64,000 nucleotides of DNA from contig JANQOW010000075.1 of NCBI GenBank assembly GCA_028285595.1, forward strand, positions 107,112-171,111, given 5' to 3'. This DNA is from Hyphomicrobiales bacterium. Its GTDB lineage: Bacteria > Pseudomonadota > Alphaproteobacteria > Rhizobiales > CAJQND01. The position numbers and the translations under genes are program-made. Shown piece by piece: positions 43,359-53,055 of this stretch (its first letter is position 1; each line of letters starts with the position of its first letter). Under the pieces are notes generated by a model. The model did no database searches and was not told where the DNA came from. It saw only the letters and a list, made by a program, of their open reading frames with translations.

Positions 43359-45086
43359 ATGAAACACTCAGCCCCCACCATCCTCACCGAAGCTCTCCGC
43401 CAATCTCGGGGAGGGATCATCGGAACAGCCGTATTCAGCATGTTCATTAACTTGCTCATGCTCGCAGGCCCGATCTACATGCTCCAGGTTTATGACCGGG
43501 TCCTACCTAGCAAAAGCATCGACACCCTGATCGCTCTAAGTGTCCTGCTGGTTGGCCTATTTGCCATCAGCGGATGCTTGGAATTCGTTCGCGTCCGCCT
43601 TCTGTCGCGCACCGGCAGCCGGCTAGAAACCCGCGTGGCCCCGGCGGTGTTTGACGCGAGTGTACGCAAGAGAGTGGCAAGCGCGAACGAGGATGGCTCT
43701 GACCCCTTAGCGGATCTTAGTGGCATCCGCGACTTTCTGGCAGGCAACGGGCTGCCGGCCTTCTTCGATCTGCCATGGGTTCCAATTTATCTCATCATTC
43801 TGGCAATGCTGCATCCGGTGTTGGGCATTCTTGGCCTCGCCGGGGCGTTGTTCTTGTTCAGTCTGGCATGGATCAACAACCAGATAACGCAAGAGCCCAC
43901 AGCCAAGTACTCACAAACCATCAGCAAAGGCCACGTCATTGCAAAAGCCGGGCAAAACAACGCGGATGTGCTCCACGCAATGGGCATGATGCATTCCGTG
44001 CGCCGGCTTTGGCTCGGCATTCACCGCAAAGCCGACACCTTCAAGACCAAAGCCAGCGACCGGTCTGGAGCCTTCTCGGTAGTATCGAAGACCTCCCGCC
44101 TGGCATTGCAATCAGCCGCTCTTGGGACCGGCGCTGCTTTGGTGGTTGTCGATCAGCTTTCGGCAGGTGCGATGATTGCCGGAACCATTATCCTTGGGCG
44201 CGGTCTTGCGCCCATTGATCAATCGATTGCTCATTGGCGCGGCCTGATTGCAGCGAAAGCCGGTTTTGCTCGCCTGGAACACTTACTTTCCGCTTATCCA
44301 GAAGCTGACGTGAGGCTTTCACAAGGGCGCGTCAGCAAGAACGTCGCGGTGGAGCGCGTGTATGCAGGACCGCCCGGTGCACGCAAGGCGATTGTATCAG
44401 GCATCGACTTCTCTTTAAGGGCCGGCGAAACAATGGCCATTCTCGGCCCAAGTGCGTCGGGCAAGTCAACTTTGGCCAGATTGCTTGCGGGCATTTGGCT
44501 TCCTCAAAGCGGCACCGTTCGCTTGGACGGCGCGGCGCTCGATCAGTTCAACTCAGAAGAACTGGGCAGCCAGATTGGGTATCTGCCTCAGGAGGTAGAG
44601 CTGTTTGAAGGAACGATCGCTCAGAACATTGCTCGCTTTCAGGCCGACGCCACCGATATGGAGATCATTGCCGCTGCGGAATCTGCCGGGGTTCATGAGA
44701 TGATTCTGCAATTGCCGGATGGCTATGAAACAAACATCGGCAAAGCCGGTCGTGGTCTTTCTGGCGGACAACGCCAACGTATCGGCCTTGCAAGAGCGCT
44801 TTTCCGAGAACCCTTTTTGATCGTTCTGGACGAGCCAAACGCAAATCTCGATGCCACTGGCGACCTCGCGCTCATTGGCGCAATCACGAGCATAAAGGCA
44901 CGTGGAGGCGTTGTGATCATGATCACTCATCGGCCCGGATTTCTAGATGGTGTTGACTACGCACTGGTGCTCGAAGACGGCAGACAAAGGACTTTTGGCC
45001 CAGTTGCCGACGTTCTAGCGCCAACCACGAAGTCCGGTGCGGCGGTCGTGTCCAATGTCATGCCACTGGCAAAACTCGCAACTTGA
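43359..45086 (+). CDS. Type I secretion system permease/ATPase (PrtD/PrsD-type)
   Basis: A 575-residue half-size ABC exporter. The membrane domain (about 20-320) contains the family hallmark FDLPWVPIYLIILAMLHP. The ATPase domain has Walker A GPSASGKST (363-371), signature LSGGQ (467-471) and Walker B FLIVLDEP (486-493). No N-terminal C39-like domain is present, which fits the PrtD group that exports RTX proteins with uncleaved C-terminal signals. The gene lies 82 bp after the RTX gene and 12 bp before the adaptor gene. The outer-membrane TolC partner is not in the window. Confidence 0.94.
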   Translation: MKHSAPTILTEALRQSRGGIIGTAVFSMFINLLMLAGPIYMLQVYDRVLPSKSIDTLIALSVLLVGLFAISGCLEFVRVRLLSRTGSRLETRVAPAVFDASVRKRVASANEDGSDPLADLSGIRDFLAGNGLPAFFDLPWVPIYLIILAMLHPVLGILGLAGALFLFSLAWINNQITQEPTAKYSQTISKGHVIAKAGQNNADVLHAMGMMHSVRRLWLGIHRKADTFKTKASDRSGAFSVVSKTSRLALQSAALGTGAALVVVDQLSAGAMIAGTIILGRGLAPIDQSIAHWRGLIAAKAGFARLEHLLSAYPEADVRLSQGRVSKNVAVERVYAGPPGARKAIVSGIDFSLRAGETMAILGPSASGKSTLARLLAGIWLPQSGTVRLDGAALDQFNSEELGSQIGYLPQEVELFEGTIAQNIARFQADATDMEIIAAAESAGVHEMILQLPDGYETNIGKAGRGLSGGQRQRIGLARALFREPFLIVLDEPNANLDATGDLALIGAITSIKARGGVVIMITHRPGFLDGVDYALVLEDGRQRTFGPVADVLAPTTKSGAAVVSNVMPLAKLAT

Positions 45087-45098
45087 AAGATTGCTCAG

Positions 45099-46466
45099 AT
45101 GACCCAGTCAAAACATTCTCTTTCCAGCCAGGAAGTCTTACCCGCCCAACGACAGATCGATGCGGCAGAAATGAAAGACACGCTGCGGCGCGCCCGGCAG
45201 TGGCCGTACATGCTGTTTGGCGCCCTTCTCGTTGCAAGCTTGCTAGGTGGTTTGGCAACCTGGTCAGTTCTGGCGAAACTCGAAGGCGCCGTCATTGCCG
45301 GAGCCGAATTTGCAGTGGAGACCAAACGCAAGACTCTGCAGCATCTTGATGGTGGCATTGTTCAAGAGATTTTGGTCCGTGAGGGCGACCGTGTTGTTAA
45401 GGGGCAGGTTCTTCTCCGCTTGGACAGTACGCTTGACCGCGCGAGCTTCGCCATCATCAAGAATGACTTGAACGAACGCCTCGCACAGCGGGACCGACTG
45501 CTCGCTGAGCTTCAGGAGCTTCGAGAGATCACGTTCTCACATCGCGAAGACGAAGGGGGAGCAAACCTCCTGAAGATCCAATCTGGTCAACGCAAGCTCT
45601 TCGCCGCACGGCTCAGCTCGCGCGACAGCGAGGGGCATCTGCGCGCCCAACGCATTGAGCGGCTTGAAAAGGAAATCGCCGGCCTAAAGCGCCAACGCCG
45701 GTCAAATGACAAGCAAATCGAACTTGTTGATAGCGAGCTAAAGGATCTGCGCAAGCTCGCGGAGCAGGCCCTGGTGCCAAAGCGACGCCTTCTGTCGCTA
45801 GAACGTGAGGCCGAGCGCATCCGTGGTCAATCAGAGGCGCTTAATGTCAGCATGTCCAGATCCCACAGCCTCATTGACGAGATCAGGCTGGAGGGACTTC
45901 GCGCCAAGCGCCAGTTCAAGGAACAGGTGACCACAGAACTGCGCCTTGTGGAGCCCATGATCACGAACCTTCTGGAGCAAATAGCGGCCGCCCGCAAAAA
46001 ACTGTCGCTGATAGAGGTCCGCGCGCCAGCCGACGGATTTGTGGTCGATCTCAAGGCTCATACAGTGGGTGGCGTTATTCGGCCCGGTGGCACCATCATG
46101 GACATCGTGCCGGAACATGAAGAGTTGATCTTGGAGGCGCGGGTACTTCCCATCGACATCGACAAGGTCAAATCTGGCCAGCAGGCACGCATACAGCTCA
46201 CCGCATTTGATCAGGCAAGAATACCTGAAGCGGTTGGCAAGGTCGTTTCGATCTCCGCCGACAGCCTGAAGGATGAACGCAGCGGCGAGGTGTATTACCT
46301 CGCCCGCCTGCGGCTGTCGGCCGAACAGCCGCAGCCGGTGCGTGACCTGTCTCTGGTTCCCGGCATGCCCGCCACGGTCTTTCTGGAAACAGGTGCACGT
46401 TCGCCTCTCAGCTACCTTCTTGACCCCTTCACGAGCCGTCTTCCGCGGGTTTTCGCCAACAGCTGA
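45099..46466 (+). CDS. Type I secretion adaptor, HlyD/PrtE family
   Basis: A 455-residue periplasmic adaptor. It has one transmembrane helix (about 36-58), a biotinyl-lipoyl half domain (LQHLDGGIVQEILVREGD), a long alpha-hairpin rich in Leu/Glu/Arg (about 130-300) that forms a coiled coil, the second lipoyl half (VRAPADGFVVDLKAHTVGG), and a beta-barrel end. It bridges the ABC exporter to TolC. The ATPase stop precedes it by 12 bp. Confidence 0.94.
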   Translation: MTQSKHSLSSQEVLPAQRQIDAAEMKDTLRRARQWPYMLFGALLVASLLGGLATWSVLAKLEGAVIAGAEFAVETKRKTLQHLDGGIVQEILVREGDRVVKGQVLLRLDSTLDRASFAIIKNDLNERLAQRDRLLAELQELREITFSHREDEGGANLLKIQSGQRKLFAARLSSRDSEGHLRAQRIERLEKEIAGLKRQRRSNDKQIELVDSELKDLRKLAEQALVPKRRLLSLEREAERIRGQSEALNVSMSRSHSLIDEIRLEGLRAKRQFKEQVTTELRLVEPMITNLLEQIAAARKKLSLIEVRAPADGFVVDLKAHTVGGVIRPGGTIMDIVPEHEELILEARVLPIDIDKVKSGQQARIQLTAFDQARIPEAVGKVVSISADSLKDERSGEVYYLARLRLSAEQPQPVRDLSLVPGMPATVFLETGARSPLSYLLDPFTSRLPRVFANS

Positions 46467-46477
46467 GGATCTGCCGG

Positions 46478-47383
46478 ATGGCAGAACAGGAGGTGCAAGT
46501 GAGCAAAAGACGCTCAGTATTCCATTCAGGCGAATTGGCCATACAAAGCCGGCTTGGAGTGGTCGACTCAATGGACAGCATCGGCCACGAACGCATTCGC
46601 CGGCACATGCCTGAGCAGCACCGTGAATTCTTCGCAAATCTGCCGTTTTTGGTGCTGGGCGCGCTCGACAGCGCCGGGCACCCGTGGGTGACCGCGGCTT
46701 TTGGCCCTCCGGGTTTCATCTCTTCACCTGACGAGCGCACGCTGCACGTTGGAAGATCTGCGATGCTCAAGGAGCAACTAAATCTCGATCTGAGACCAGC
46801 CGCAAAACTGGGCGCCATAGGGATCGATCCGCTCAAGGGCCGACGCAACCGTGTAAACGGGACCATTAGAGCATCCAGCGACGACGGCCTGTTGATTGCC
46901 GTAGAGCAAAGCTTTGGCAACTGCGCGCGTCACATTCATCGCCGCGCCCCAAAGTGGAGCCTGACGTCCAAACCGGCTGCAGGCAGCGCCAGTATCGAGA
47001 TTACAGATCACTTCACCGCGGACGCACAGAAATTCATTGCTCGCGCAGACACATTCTTCATCGCCTCTCGCACACAGCGCATAACAAGCAACCCAAACAC
47101 CGGCATTGACGTCTCCCACAGGGGTGGGTCGGCAGGTTTCTTAGAGGTCCTAAGAGACGGGCGGTTGCGGTTTCCAGACTATTCCGGGAACAAATTTTTC
47201 AACACACTTGGGAACATCCACGATGACGGCCGGGTGGGTTTGCTCTTTCCGGATGTCGGCTCCAACAGCGCGATGCTGCTCACAGGCCATGCAACCATCA
47301 ACTGGAATGCCGGCCGGTCCATTGATGTGGCACCGCACAGAATTGTGTTTATAAGAAAATGGTCATCGCAGGCGCCAGAATAG
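46478..47383 (+). CDS. Pyridoxamine 5'-phosphate oxidase-fold flavoprotein
   Basis: A 301-residue protein of the PNPOx-like split-barrel family. The typical segments are FLVLGALDSAGHPWVTAAFG and, in the second half, FIASRTQ and GRVGLLFPD. It probably binds FMN or F420-like cofactors and reduces an unknown substrate. GAGG eight bases upstream supports the ATG. The gap after the HlyD gene is only 11 bp, so it may share the transcript, though I see no functional reason for it to serve secretion. Homologues are often found alone or fused to ferredoxin reductase domains. Confidence 0.75.
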   Translation: MAEQEVQVSKRRSVFHSGELAIQSRLGVVDSMDSIGHERIRRHMPEQHREFFANLPFLVLGALDSAGHPWVTAAFGPPGFISSPDERTLHVGRSAMLKEQLNLDLRPAAKLGAIGIDPLKGRRNRVNGTIRASSDDGLLIAVEQSFGNCARHIHRRAPKWSLTSKPAAGSASIEITDHFTADAQKFIARADTFFIASRTQRITSNPNTGIDVSHRGGSAGFLEVLRDGRLRFPDYSGNKFFNTLGNIHDDGRVGLLFPDVGSNSAMLLTGHATINWNAGRSIDVAPHRIVFIRKWSSQAPE

Positions 47384-47485
47384 CCGTGAGCGTCCGAGGT
47401 ATCGCTCAACCAATCTGACCGGATTTGACGCTCGGTCGAATTTGGTCAATACCAAAGCGCGGTTGATTGGGAACATCGTCAAGTG

Positions 47486-48886
47486 ATGAAGTGGGCGGAA
47501 AGTGGCTTGCCAGCCTTAGTATTTTGTCTGCTTTTCGCCGGCGCAAGTCAGTGGTGGACGATTTACGAGTTTGACACTGATGAGGGTCTGGAATTGAGCA
47601 AGGCGCTGCTGGTTGCTCACGGCTTTCATCCCTATCGCGATATCTGGAATGATCATCCGCCGCTCTTTTCGTTTCTCTTAGCGGTTCCAGAGTACCTGGG
47701 GATTGGCCACGTTACCGTGTCCCGGCTTATGGTGCTTGGCTTTGGATGCTTGTTGCTCATCTCGCTTTTTCGGATTGTTCGCGCTCAAGCGGACCGCCTG
47801 TCCGCTTGGCTCTCCTGCTCACTCCTCTTCCTATGTTCAGGCTTCGGACAGCTATCCGTTTCGGTGATGGCAGGCCTTCCAGCGATCGCTCTTCTCATCG
47901 TTGCCTTTGATCTGGTCTTGCTGGATCAACGTCGCTCACGGCTGCGTCTCGGGATGGCAAGCGGTTTGGTCGGGCTGTCCCTGCTGACAAAATTGTTCAC
48001 AATTGTAGCTGTGCCCGCATTTTTGGTAGCCGTGCTCATGAGCCGCGCAGGGTCGGACGTTCGCCGCAGACTGATGACGGTCGCCGTCAGCATGGTTGGC
48101 ATCGCCGCATTGTTCCTATTGGTTGCTTGGGCCACCCGCTGGCCAATCGTCACACAAGGTCTGTCTCCTCACTTTTCACCAGAGCTGCGCGCAGCACATG
48201 ATTGGACGAAGAGTGCGCGCGAGATCTGGATCCACATGGATCAAGATTGGCCACTGATCCTTCTTGGGCTGACCGGCATGGCAACGCTCGTCATATCTCC
48301 TTGGCGCAAGGAGGCGGTCCCCGCCCTATGGCTTGCCGGCGCGCTTGCTGCGTTGCTGGCACATGCTCAGATCTGGTGGCACCACATGTTACTGCTGTCT
48401 GTCCCATTGGCTTGGTTGAGTGGGTTGGCCTATGGGCGGCTCCGGGCTCAATGGCCGGCATTTAATACGGTCGTCGCCCGGATTAGCTTTCTGTTGGTCG
48501 TGGGCACTGCGGCCGTTGTTTCATCTCTGCGCATCCCGAACGGCATCAATAGCCCGCGAGAGTGGGAAGCGGCGGCAGCGCTTTCTCAATTCGTTACCCC
48601 GGACACAAAGTGGGTTCTGGCAGATCGACCCATGGATGCCTATCGCAACAACCTGCTCGTGCCCCCTGAGGTTGTTGTGTTTTCTCTCAAACGGAGATCG
48701 GCTGGCAACCTGACGTCGACCGACATCTTGGCATCACTGGAGAAACGCCGGCCAAGCCAGGTTCTGTTGCGGAGATTTAAGCCGGATGAAGATGTAATGA
48801 CCTACTTGGACAACACCTACGCACGGGTCGATAGCCCTGCCGGCTTCGTCCACTACACACGACACAAGATCGCACCGGGCAACTAA
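47486..48886 (+). CDS. GT39-like membrane glycosyltransferase
   Basis: About 466 residues with some twelve hydrophobic segments. The first loop has the acidic motif YEFDTDEGLELSKALL and HPYRDIWNDHPP, typical of the ArnT/PMT-type GT-C family that uses polyprenol-phosphate sugars on the periplasmic face. A GTG three bases earlier is an alternative start. It begins the second glycosyltransferase group, about 100 bp after the PNPOx-like gene, and 113 bp before the GT2 gene. Confidence 0.75.
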   Translation: MKWAESGLPALVFCLLFAGASQWWTIYEFDTDEGLELSKALLVAHGFHPYRDIWNDHPPLFSFLLAVPEYLGIGHVTVSRLMVLGFGCLLLISLFRIVRAQADRLSAWLSCSLLFLCSGFGQLSVSVMAGLPAIALLIVAFDLVLLDQRRSRLRLGMASGLVGLSLLTKLFTIVAVPAFLVAVLMSRAGSDVRRRLMTVAVSMVGIAALFLLVAWATRWPIVTQGLSPHFSPELRAAHDWTKSAREIWIHMDQDWPLILLGLTGMATLVISPWRKEAVPALWLAGALAALLAHAQIWWHHMLLLSVPLAWLSGLAYGRLRAQWPAFNTVVARISFLLVVGTAAVVSSLRIPNGINSPREWEAAAALSQFVTPDTKWVLADRPMDAYRNNLLVPPEVVVFSLKRRSAGNLTSTDILASLEKRRPSQVLLRRFKPDEDVMTYLDNTYARVDSPAGFVHYTRHKIAPGN

Positions 48887-48999
48887 AAAATCTTGACAAT
48901 CGTTGACCGGAAACCGCAGCTTATCGCTGAGAAATCAGTAACCTAAACCTGATGAGCGCGTATGGCGGGTGTCCGCCACCTAGACTGGCGTGAACACAC

Positions 49000-49872
49000 A
49001 TGGTGGCGAATACCCTCGATAGTCCTACGTCTTCGCCCAGCGTCGACCAAAACGACCCCTCCGAAGCGGCTGTTGCACTATCTGTGGTGGTGGCCTGCTT
49101 TGACAAGGAGGATATGCTGAGAGAAGCCTTGTCCCGTGTCGTGAGCGCCTGCAAGGATGCAGCGGGCGACTCGTTTGAAATCATCTTCTTAGATGATGGC
49201 TCCACCGATAAGTCCCGTGCGCTTCTTCGGCAATTTGTAGCTGAGAATTACCACGTATCTGCCGTGCTGCTCACCCGGAACCATGGCCAGCGCACCATGC
49301 GAAAAGAGGAGACCCAACTGAAAAGAGCAAGCGCGAGCCTGTTCTACCGCGTTTTTGATGCTTTGATCGACATGGACATGCCCTATGACGCGGGTGACTT
49401 CCGCCTCATCAGCCGACGCGCGCTGACTGCACTTCTCTCGATGCCAGAGCAACACAGGTTCATTCGAGGAATGACCAGCTGGTTAGGCTTTTCTCAGGCG
49501 CCTTTCCCGTACGAACGCGACGAACGGTTTGCTGGAGAATCAAAGTACCCGTTTCGGAAGATGGTCCAATTTGCGCTGGATGGAATCACCAGCTTTTCAA
49601 TCGCACCTCTTCGCTTTGCTTCCATTCTTGGACTGTTGTCGGCGCTTGGATCGCTTCTTGTCACGCTCTATGCACCGGTGAGCTGGCTCTCTGGTTCGGT
49701 TGTTCCCGGTTGGACCTCGATCATCGTTGTTGTCTTGATGTTGGGGGGCGTTCAAATGCTGATCATCGGCATCATGGGCGAGTATGTGGGGCGAACCTAT
49801 ATCGAGGTTAAGCGTCGGCCCTTATTCGTTGTCGATGAGGTGTTGGGCGAAAGGCCGGCAAAGCGTAAATGA
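49000..49872 (+). CDS. GT2 polyprenol-phosphate sugar synthase with an apparent internal deletion
   Basis: A 290-residue relative of the GtrB/ArnC/DPM1-like family with two C-terminal membrane helices (about 205-275). The nucleotide-binding LDDGSTD (64-70) is normal, and the sequence follows the family to LLTRNHGQ (residue 97). It then jumps directly to RTMRKEETQLKRASASLFYR, which in homologues comes about 46 residues later. The missing block includes the ADLQDP metal-binding motif. The frame is intact on both sides. The protein is thus likely inactive or has a changed role, unless the sequence is in error. Its stop overlaps the next start (ATGA). Confidence 0.8.
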   Translation: MVANTLDSPTSSPSVDQNDPSEAAVALSVVVACFDKEDMLREALSRVVSACKDAAGDSFEIIFLDDGSTDKSRALLRQFVAENYHVSAVLLTRNHGQRTMRKEETQLKRASASLFYRVFDALIDMDMPYDAGDFRLISRRALTALLSMPEQHRFIRGMTSWLGFSQAPFPYERDERFAGESKYPFRKMVQFALDGITSFSIAPLRFASILGLLSALGSLLVTLYAPVSWLSGSVVPGWTSIIVVVLMLGGVQMLIIGIMGEYVGRTYIEVKRRPLFVVDEVLGERPAKRK

Positions 49873-51026
49873 ATCACCTGATCGAAGGGCGTCGCCTCTC
49901 ATTTGCGATCATCCTTAGCTCCACCCTGCTTGCGATCTTTCTACGATACACGCTGCGCGACTTTGAGACCGGAGACTATCAGCGCCATGTGGGTCCCTGG
50001 CTTTCCTTCATTTATGAGAACGGCAAAGTCTGGTCGCTTCAGCACGCCTTCTCCAACTATAATGTGCCCTACCTCTATCTGCTCGTGCTTACAGCCTATC
50101 TGCCAATTGAGGTGCCTCCGCTTTATCTGATCAAGTTGCTTTCTGTTGTATTCGATTTCGTCCTTGCTGTGCTCGCTTACAACATCGTGCGCTTGAAATA
50201 TGAAGTTGGCCCGGCACCGGCCCTCGCTTTTGCGGCCGTACTGTTGTGCCCCACAGTGCTGATCAATAGTGCCATGTGGGGACAGTCAGATGCACTCTAC
50301 ACATCCGGGATGCTCGCTTGCCTCTACCTCCTATGCATTGATCGGAAGGCAACCGCCTGCGTTTTCTTTGGTGTTGCGGTCTCTTTCAAACTGCAAGCGC
50401 TCTTTCTCGCACCATTCTTATTCATCCTGCTCGTGAGAGAGCATCTTAGCTGGCGCCATTTCGCGTTGACACCGATCACCTATTTGGCCCTTTTGCTGCC
50501 AGCTTGGGCGATCGGTCGACCACTGGTTGACCTTCTGCTCATCTATGTGGACCAAGCCCACCGATACGAGCGGCTTACGCTGAACGCCCCAAACCTCTAT
50601 CAATGGATACCGAATGACCTTTATGCGATTGTGGTTCCACTCGGCTTTGCATTAACGGCAGTTTTGGCGCTCAGTTGGGCCTTCACGGCTTATCGGCACA
50701 AGATCAGCATCAGCCATGAGACGCTTGTCAGCATGGCACTCCTCTCCTTGGTTTTCACACCCTATTTCTTGCCCAAGATGCACGAACGTTATTTCTTCGC
50801 AGCTGACGTGGTCTCAATCATTTTTGCCTTCTACTTTCCCAAGTACTGGTTTGTGCCGCTTGTGATCATCGCCTGCTCGCTCCTGAGTTACACGCCTTAC
50901 CTGTTGGGCTGGCAATGGGTGCCGCTGCCAGCGTTAGCCGTACTCATGTTGGGAGCGGTCCTCATGGTCTGGCGCTCAGTCATGGCTCAATTCGCGGCAC
51001 ACAGCGAAAGAGCCACCGTGGGCTGA
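49869..51026 (+). CDS. GT-C membrane mannosyltransferase-like protein
   Basis: A 385-residue polytopic protein of the DUF2029/mannosyltransferase type, with the acidic first loop ETGDYQRHVGPW after TM1 and the WGQSDALYTSGML segment, a recurring feature of these GT-C proteins. It is likely to transfer a sugar from a polyprenyl-phosphate donor in the periplasm. Its ATG overlaps the stop of the GT2 gene, so translation is coupled to it, which suggests that the pair works together. Confidence 0.75.
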   Translation: MNHLIEGRRLSFAIILSSTLLAIFLRYTLRDFETGDYQRHVGPWLSFIYENGKVWSLQHAFSNYNVPYLYLLVLTAYLPIEVPPLYLIKLLSVVFDFVLAVLAYNIVRLKYEVGPAPALAFAAVLLCPTVLINSAMWGQSDALYTSGMLACLYLLCIDRKATACVFFGVAVSFKLQALFLAPFLFILLVREHLSWRHFALTPITYLALLLPAWAIGRPLVDLLLIYVDQAHRYERLTLNAPNLYQWIPNDLYAIVVPLGFALTAVLALSWAFTAYRHKISISHETLVSMALLSLVFTPYFLPKMHERYFFAADVVSIIFAFYFPKYWFVPLVIIACSLLSYTPYLLGWQWVPLPALAVLMLGAVLMVWRSVMAQFAAHSERATVG

Positions 51027-51124
51027 AACATGAGCCTGGTTGCGATCATATCTGCTTATGGTTTAGGAGAATTGCCAGGTGCCATCCTCCGGATAAGAAA
51101 ACAACTCAGGTTCGAGCGTGCGAC

Positions 51125-51952
51125 ATGACCGGTGGAGGGGCTTTTGGCGAATGCAGTTTTCTTTGGGTCACCAACTCCGGCGCGGCCGAGATAACGGCAA
51201 ACAGCATTGCTTCGCTAAAAACACATCTTATGAACAGTCAGCACTCCATGTTCGTTGGGACGTTGGATCCGCAGGCAAACGAACAGGTTTCTGCATACAC
51301 AGACTGCACTGACGTACATTTCTTCCGCGTTGATGAAGATCCTGCGTGGCGCGCACAGCAGTTCGATCTGCCACGAGAATACGTTAACTGGGGAAGGGAG
51401 GACTTTCGGCTGATCTGCAAATCCAAATACTATGCGATCAGGAAGGTGCTTCGACAAACCGACCAACCAGTCATTTTTGCGGATGGAGATGTCGTGTTCC
51501 TCAAGAACCCGGCACCCTTCTTCGAGACCAACCCTGGCATCGATAACAGTAAGATCCTCGTGCAGAACGACCGGGATGCTAGCCTTGGAACCGACGGCAT
51601 TGACGTGCAGTTGAAACCTGGACGGCTGCCTAAAGGCTCCGAAATCTGTGCAGGCTTCACGGTTTGGCGCCCCTTGAACACCCACTTGAAGATCGCTGAA
51701 TACATCGGCAACAAAGTGTCCGCAGAGCTAAGCGACCAGCCGATTTTTAACAGTCTCCCGCTGTGGAAGCGTCGCCACGTTCAACTGTTGCCCCTCGACT
51801 TCTTTCCAAACGGATCGCTAACGTTCGGCCGACCTGAGACCGGCAAGCCCGAAATCAGTCTCACGGAAATGTATATTGTGCACGCCAACTGGCGACTGGG
51901 TCTCGACTGCAAGATCAAGACTCTCAAAGACCATGACTACTGGTACATTTGA
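51125..51952 (+). CDS. Nucleotide-diphospho-sugar transferase (GT77-like)
   Basis: 275 residues. The DXD motif stands in VIFADGDVVFLKNP, followed by a hydrophobic acceptor region (EICAGFTVWRP) and a QPIFNSLP/HANW end, the pattern of PF03407-type transferases. The start is at the ATG at 51125. A longer in-frame extension to 50915 overlaps the previous gene and has no family character. The stop TGA overlaps the ATG of the next gene by one base. Confidence 0.72.
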   Translation: MTGGGAFGECSFLWVTNSGAAEITANSIASLKTHLMNSQHSMFVGTLDPQANEQVSAYTDCTDVHFFRVDEDPAWRAQQFDLPREYVNWGREDFRLICKSKYYAIRKVLRQTDQPVIFADGDVVFLKNPAPFFETNPGIDNSKILVQNDRDASLGTDGIDVQLKPGRLPKGSEICAGFTVWRPLNTHLKIAEYIGNKVSAELSDQPIFNSLPLWKRRHVQLLPLDFFPNGSLTFGRPETGKPEISLTEMYIVHANWRLGLDCKIKTLKDHDYWYI

Positions 51953-53055
51953 TGGTTAAGCAGCCGTACAGCCAAGGCAGAATGCTATCCATTGTGGTCC
52001 CCACTCTAAATGAGAGGGACAATGTGCGTGCCCTTGTCCAGCGTTTGGATGACGCCCTGTCAGGGTTGGATTGGGAAGTCATTTTCGTCGACGACGATTC
52101 CACGGACGGCACTCCAGATGTCATACGCGAATTGTCGGCAAGCGATACCCGCGTGCGGCTTCTCCAAAGGATCGGACGAAAGGGCCTGTCTTCAGCGGCC
52201 ATCGAAGGCTTGTTATCGGCCAGTGCACCGATCCTGGCCGTGATGGACGGCGATCTCCAACATGATGAGAAAGCCTTGCCTGAAATGTGCGGCAAGATAC
52301 GGGACGGAAGCAGCGATCTCGTTGTCGCCAGTCGCTATCTGACAGGAGGTGACTTCGGCAATTGGTCAAAAGGCCGGCGCCTGGTCAGCCAGATTGCGAC
52401 AACGCTCGCCGGAAAGCTGTTCGGCTCTCAAATCTCAGACCCCATGAGCGGATTCTTCGCGATGCGCAGAGAAGTGTTTCAGAGCACGATGCGCAAACTC
52501 TCCGGGATCGGTTTCAAGCTCCTGCTCGACATTCTTCTGTCGATGCCCCGAGGGTTTCAAGTGGCCGAGGTGCCGCTAAAGTTCAACGCCCGGGAAAGTG
52601 GCGAGAGTAAAATGAACTTCGCAGCGGCCTGGGACCTCGTGTTCATGCTGATGGAAAAAAGGCTGGCCAATCTCTTCCCGGCGCGTTTTCTGATGTTTTG
52701 CACCATAGGCACGCTTGGCTTGTTCATCCATCTCACCATATTGCGAATCTTATACGGCTCGGCCCAGTTGGATTTTGCTGCAGCCCAACTTGGCGCGACG
52801 GTGTTTGCAATGACGTCAAACTATTTTCTCAACAACCACTTGACCTTCAGGCCAAATCAGCGCCGCGGCCTCCGGGCCCTCTCAGGGCTTGCAAGTTTCT
52901 ATCTTGTCTGCAGCATTGGTCTCGTTGCAAACGTGGGCGTGGCCCAAGCCGTGTTCAACCAACAAGGCGCCTGGTGGTTGTCCGGTATCGCCGGAGCTCT
53001 GGTGGGAGCGATTTGGAACTACGCAGTATCCTCCAACATCACGTGGCGCACCTAA
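51952..53055 (+). CDS. Glycosyltransferase family 2 fused to GtrA-like domain
   Basis: A 367-residue two-domain protein. Residues 1-235 are a DPM1-like GT2 with SIVVPTLNERDNV, FVDDDSTDGTPD, the DXD-type MDGDLQHDE and SGFFAMRR. Residues 240-365 contain four membrane segments with the GtrA motif SNYFLNNHLTF. The synthase and putative flippase for a polyprenol-phosphate sugar are thus in one chain. The ATG overlaps the preceding stop (TGATG); a TTG three bases earlier is less likely. The 3' end overlaps the convergent gene by 4 bp. This copy keeps the DXD that its neighbour at 49000 lacks. Confidence 0.87.
   Translation: MVKQPYSQGRMLSIVVPTLNERDNVRALVQRLDDALSGLDWEVIFVDDDSTDGTPDVIRELSASDTRVRLLQRIGRKGLSSAAIEGLLSASAPILAVMDGDLQHDEKALPEMCGKIRDGSSDLVVASRYLTGGDFGNWSKGRRLVSQIATTLAGKLFGSQISDPMSGFFAMRREVFQSTMRKLSGIGFKLLLDILLSMPRGFQVAEVPLKFNARESGESKMNFAAAWDLVFMLMEKRLANLFPARFLMFCTIGTLGLFIHLTILRILYGSAQLDFAAAQLGATVFAMTSNYFLNNHLTFRPNQRRGLRALSGLASFYLVCSIGLVANVGVAQAVFNQQGAWWLSGIAGALVGAIWNYAVSSNITWRT

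Noticed and set aside
45831..46637. Minus-strand open frame of 268 codons
   Set aside because: It is antisense to the HlyD-type adaptor, which has clear lipoyl and coiled-coil motifs.
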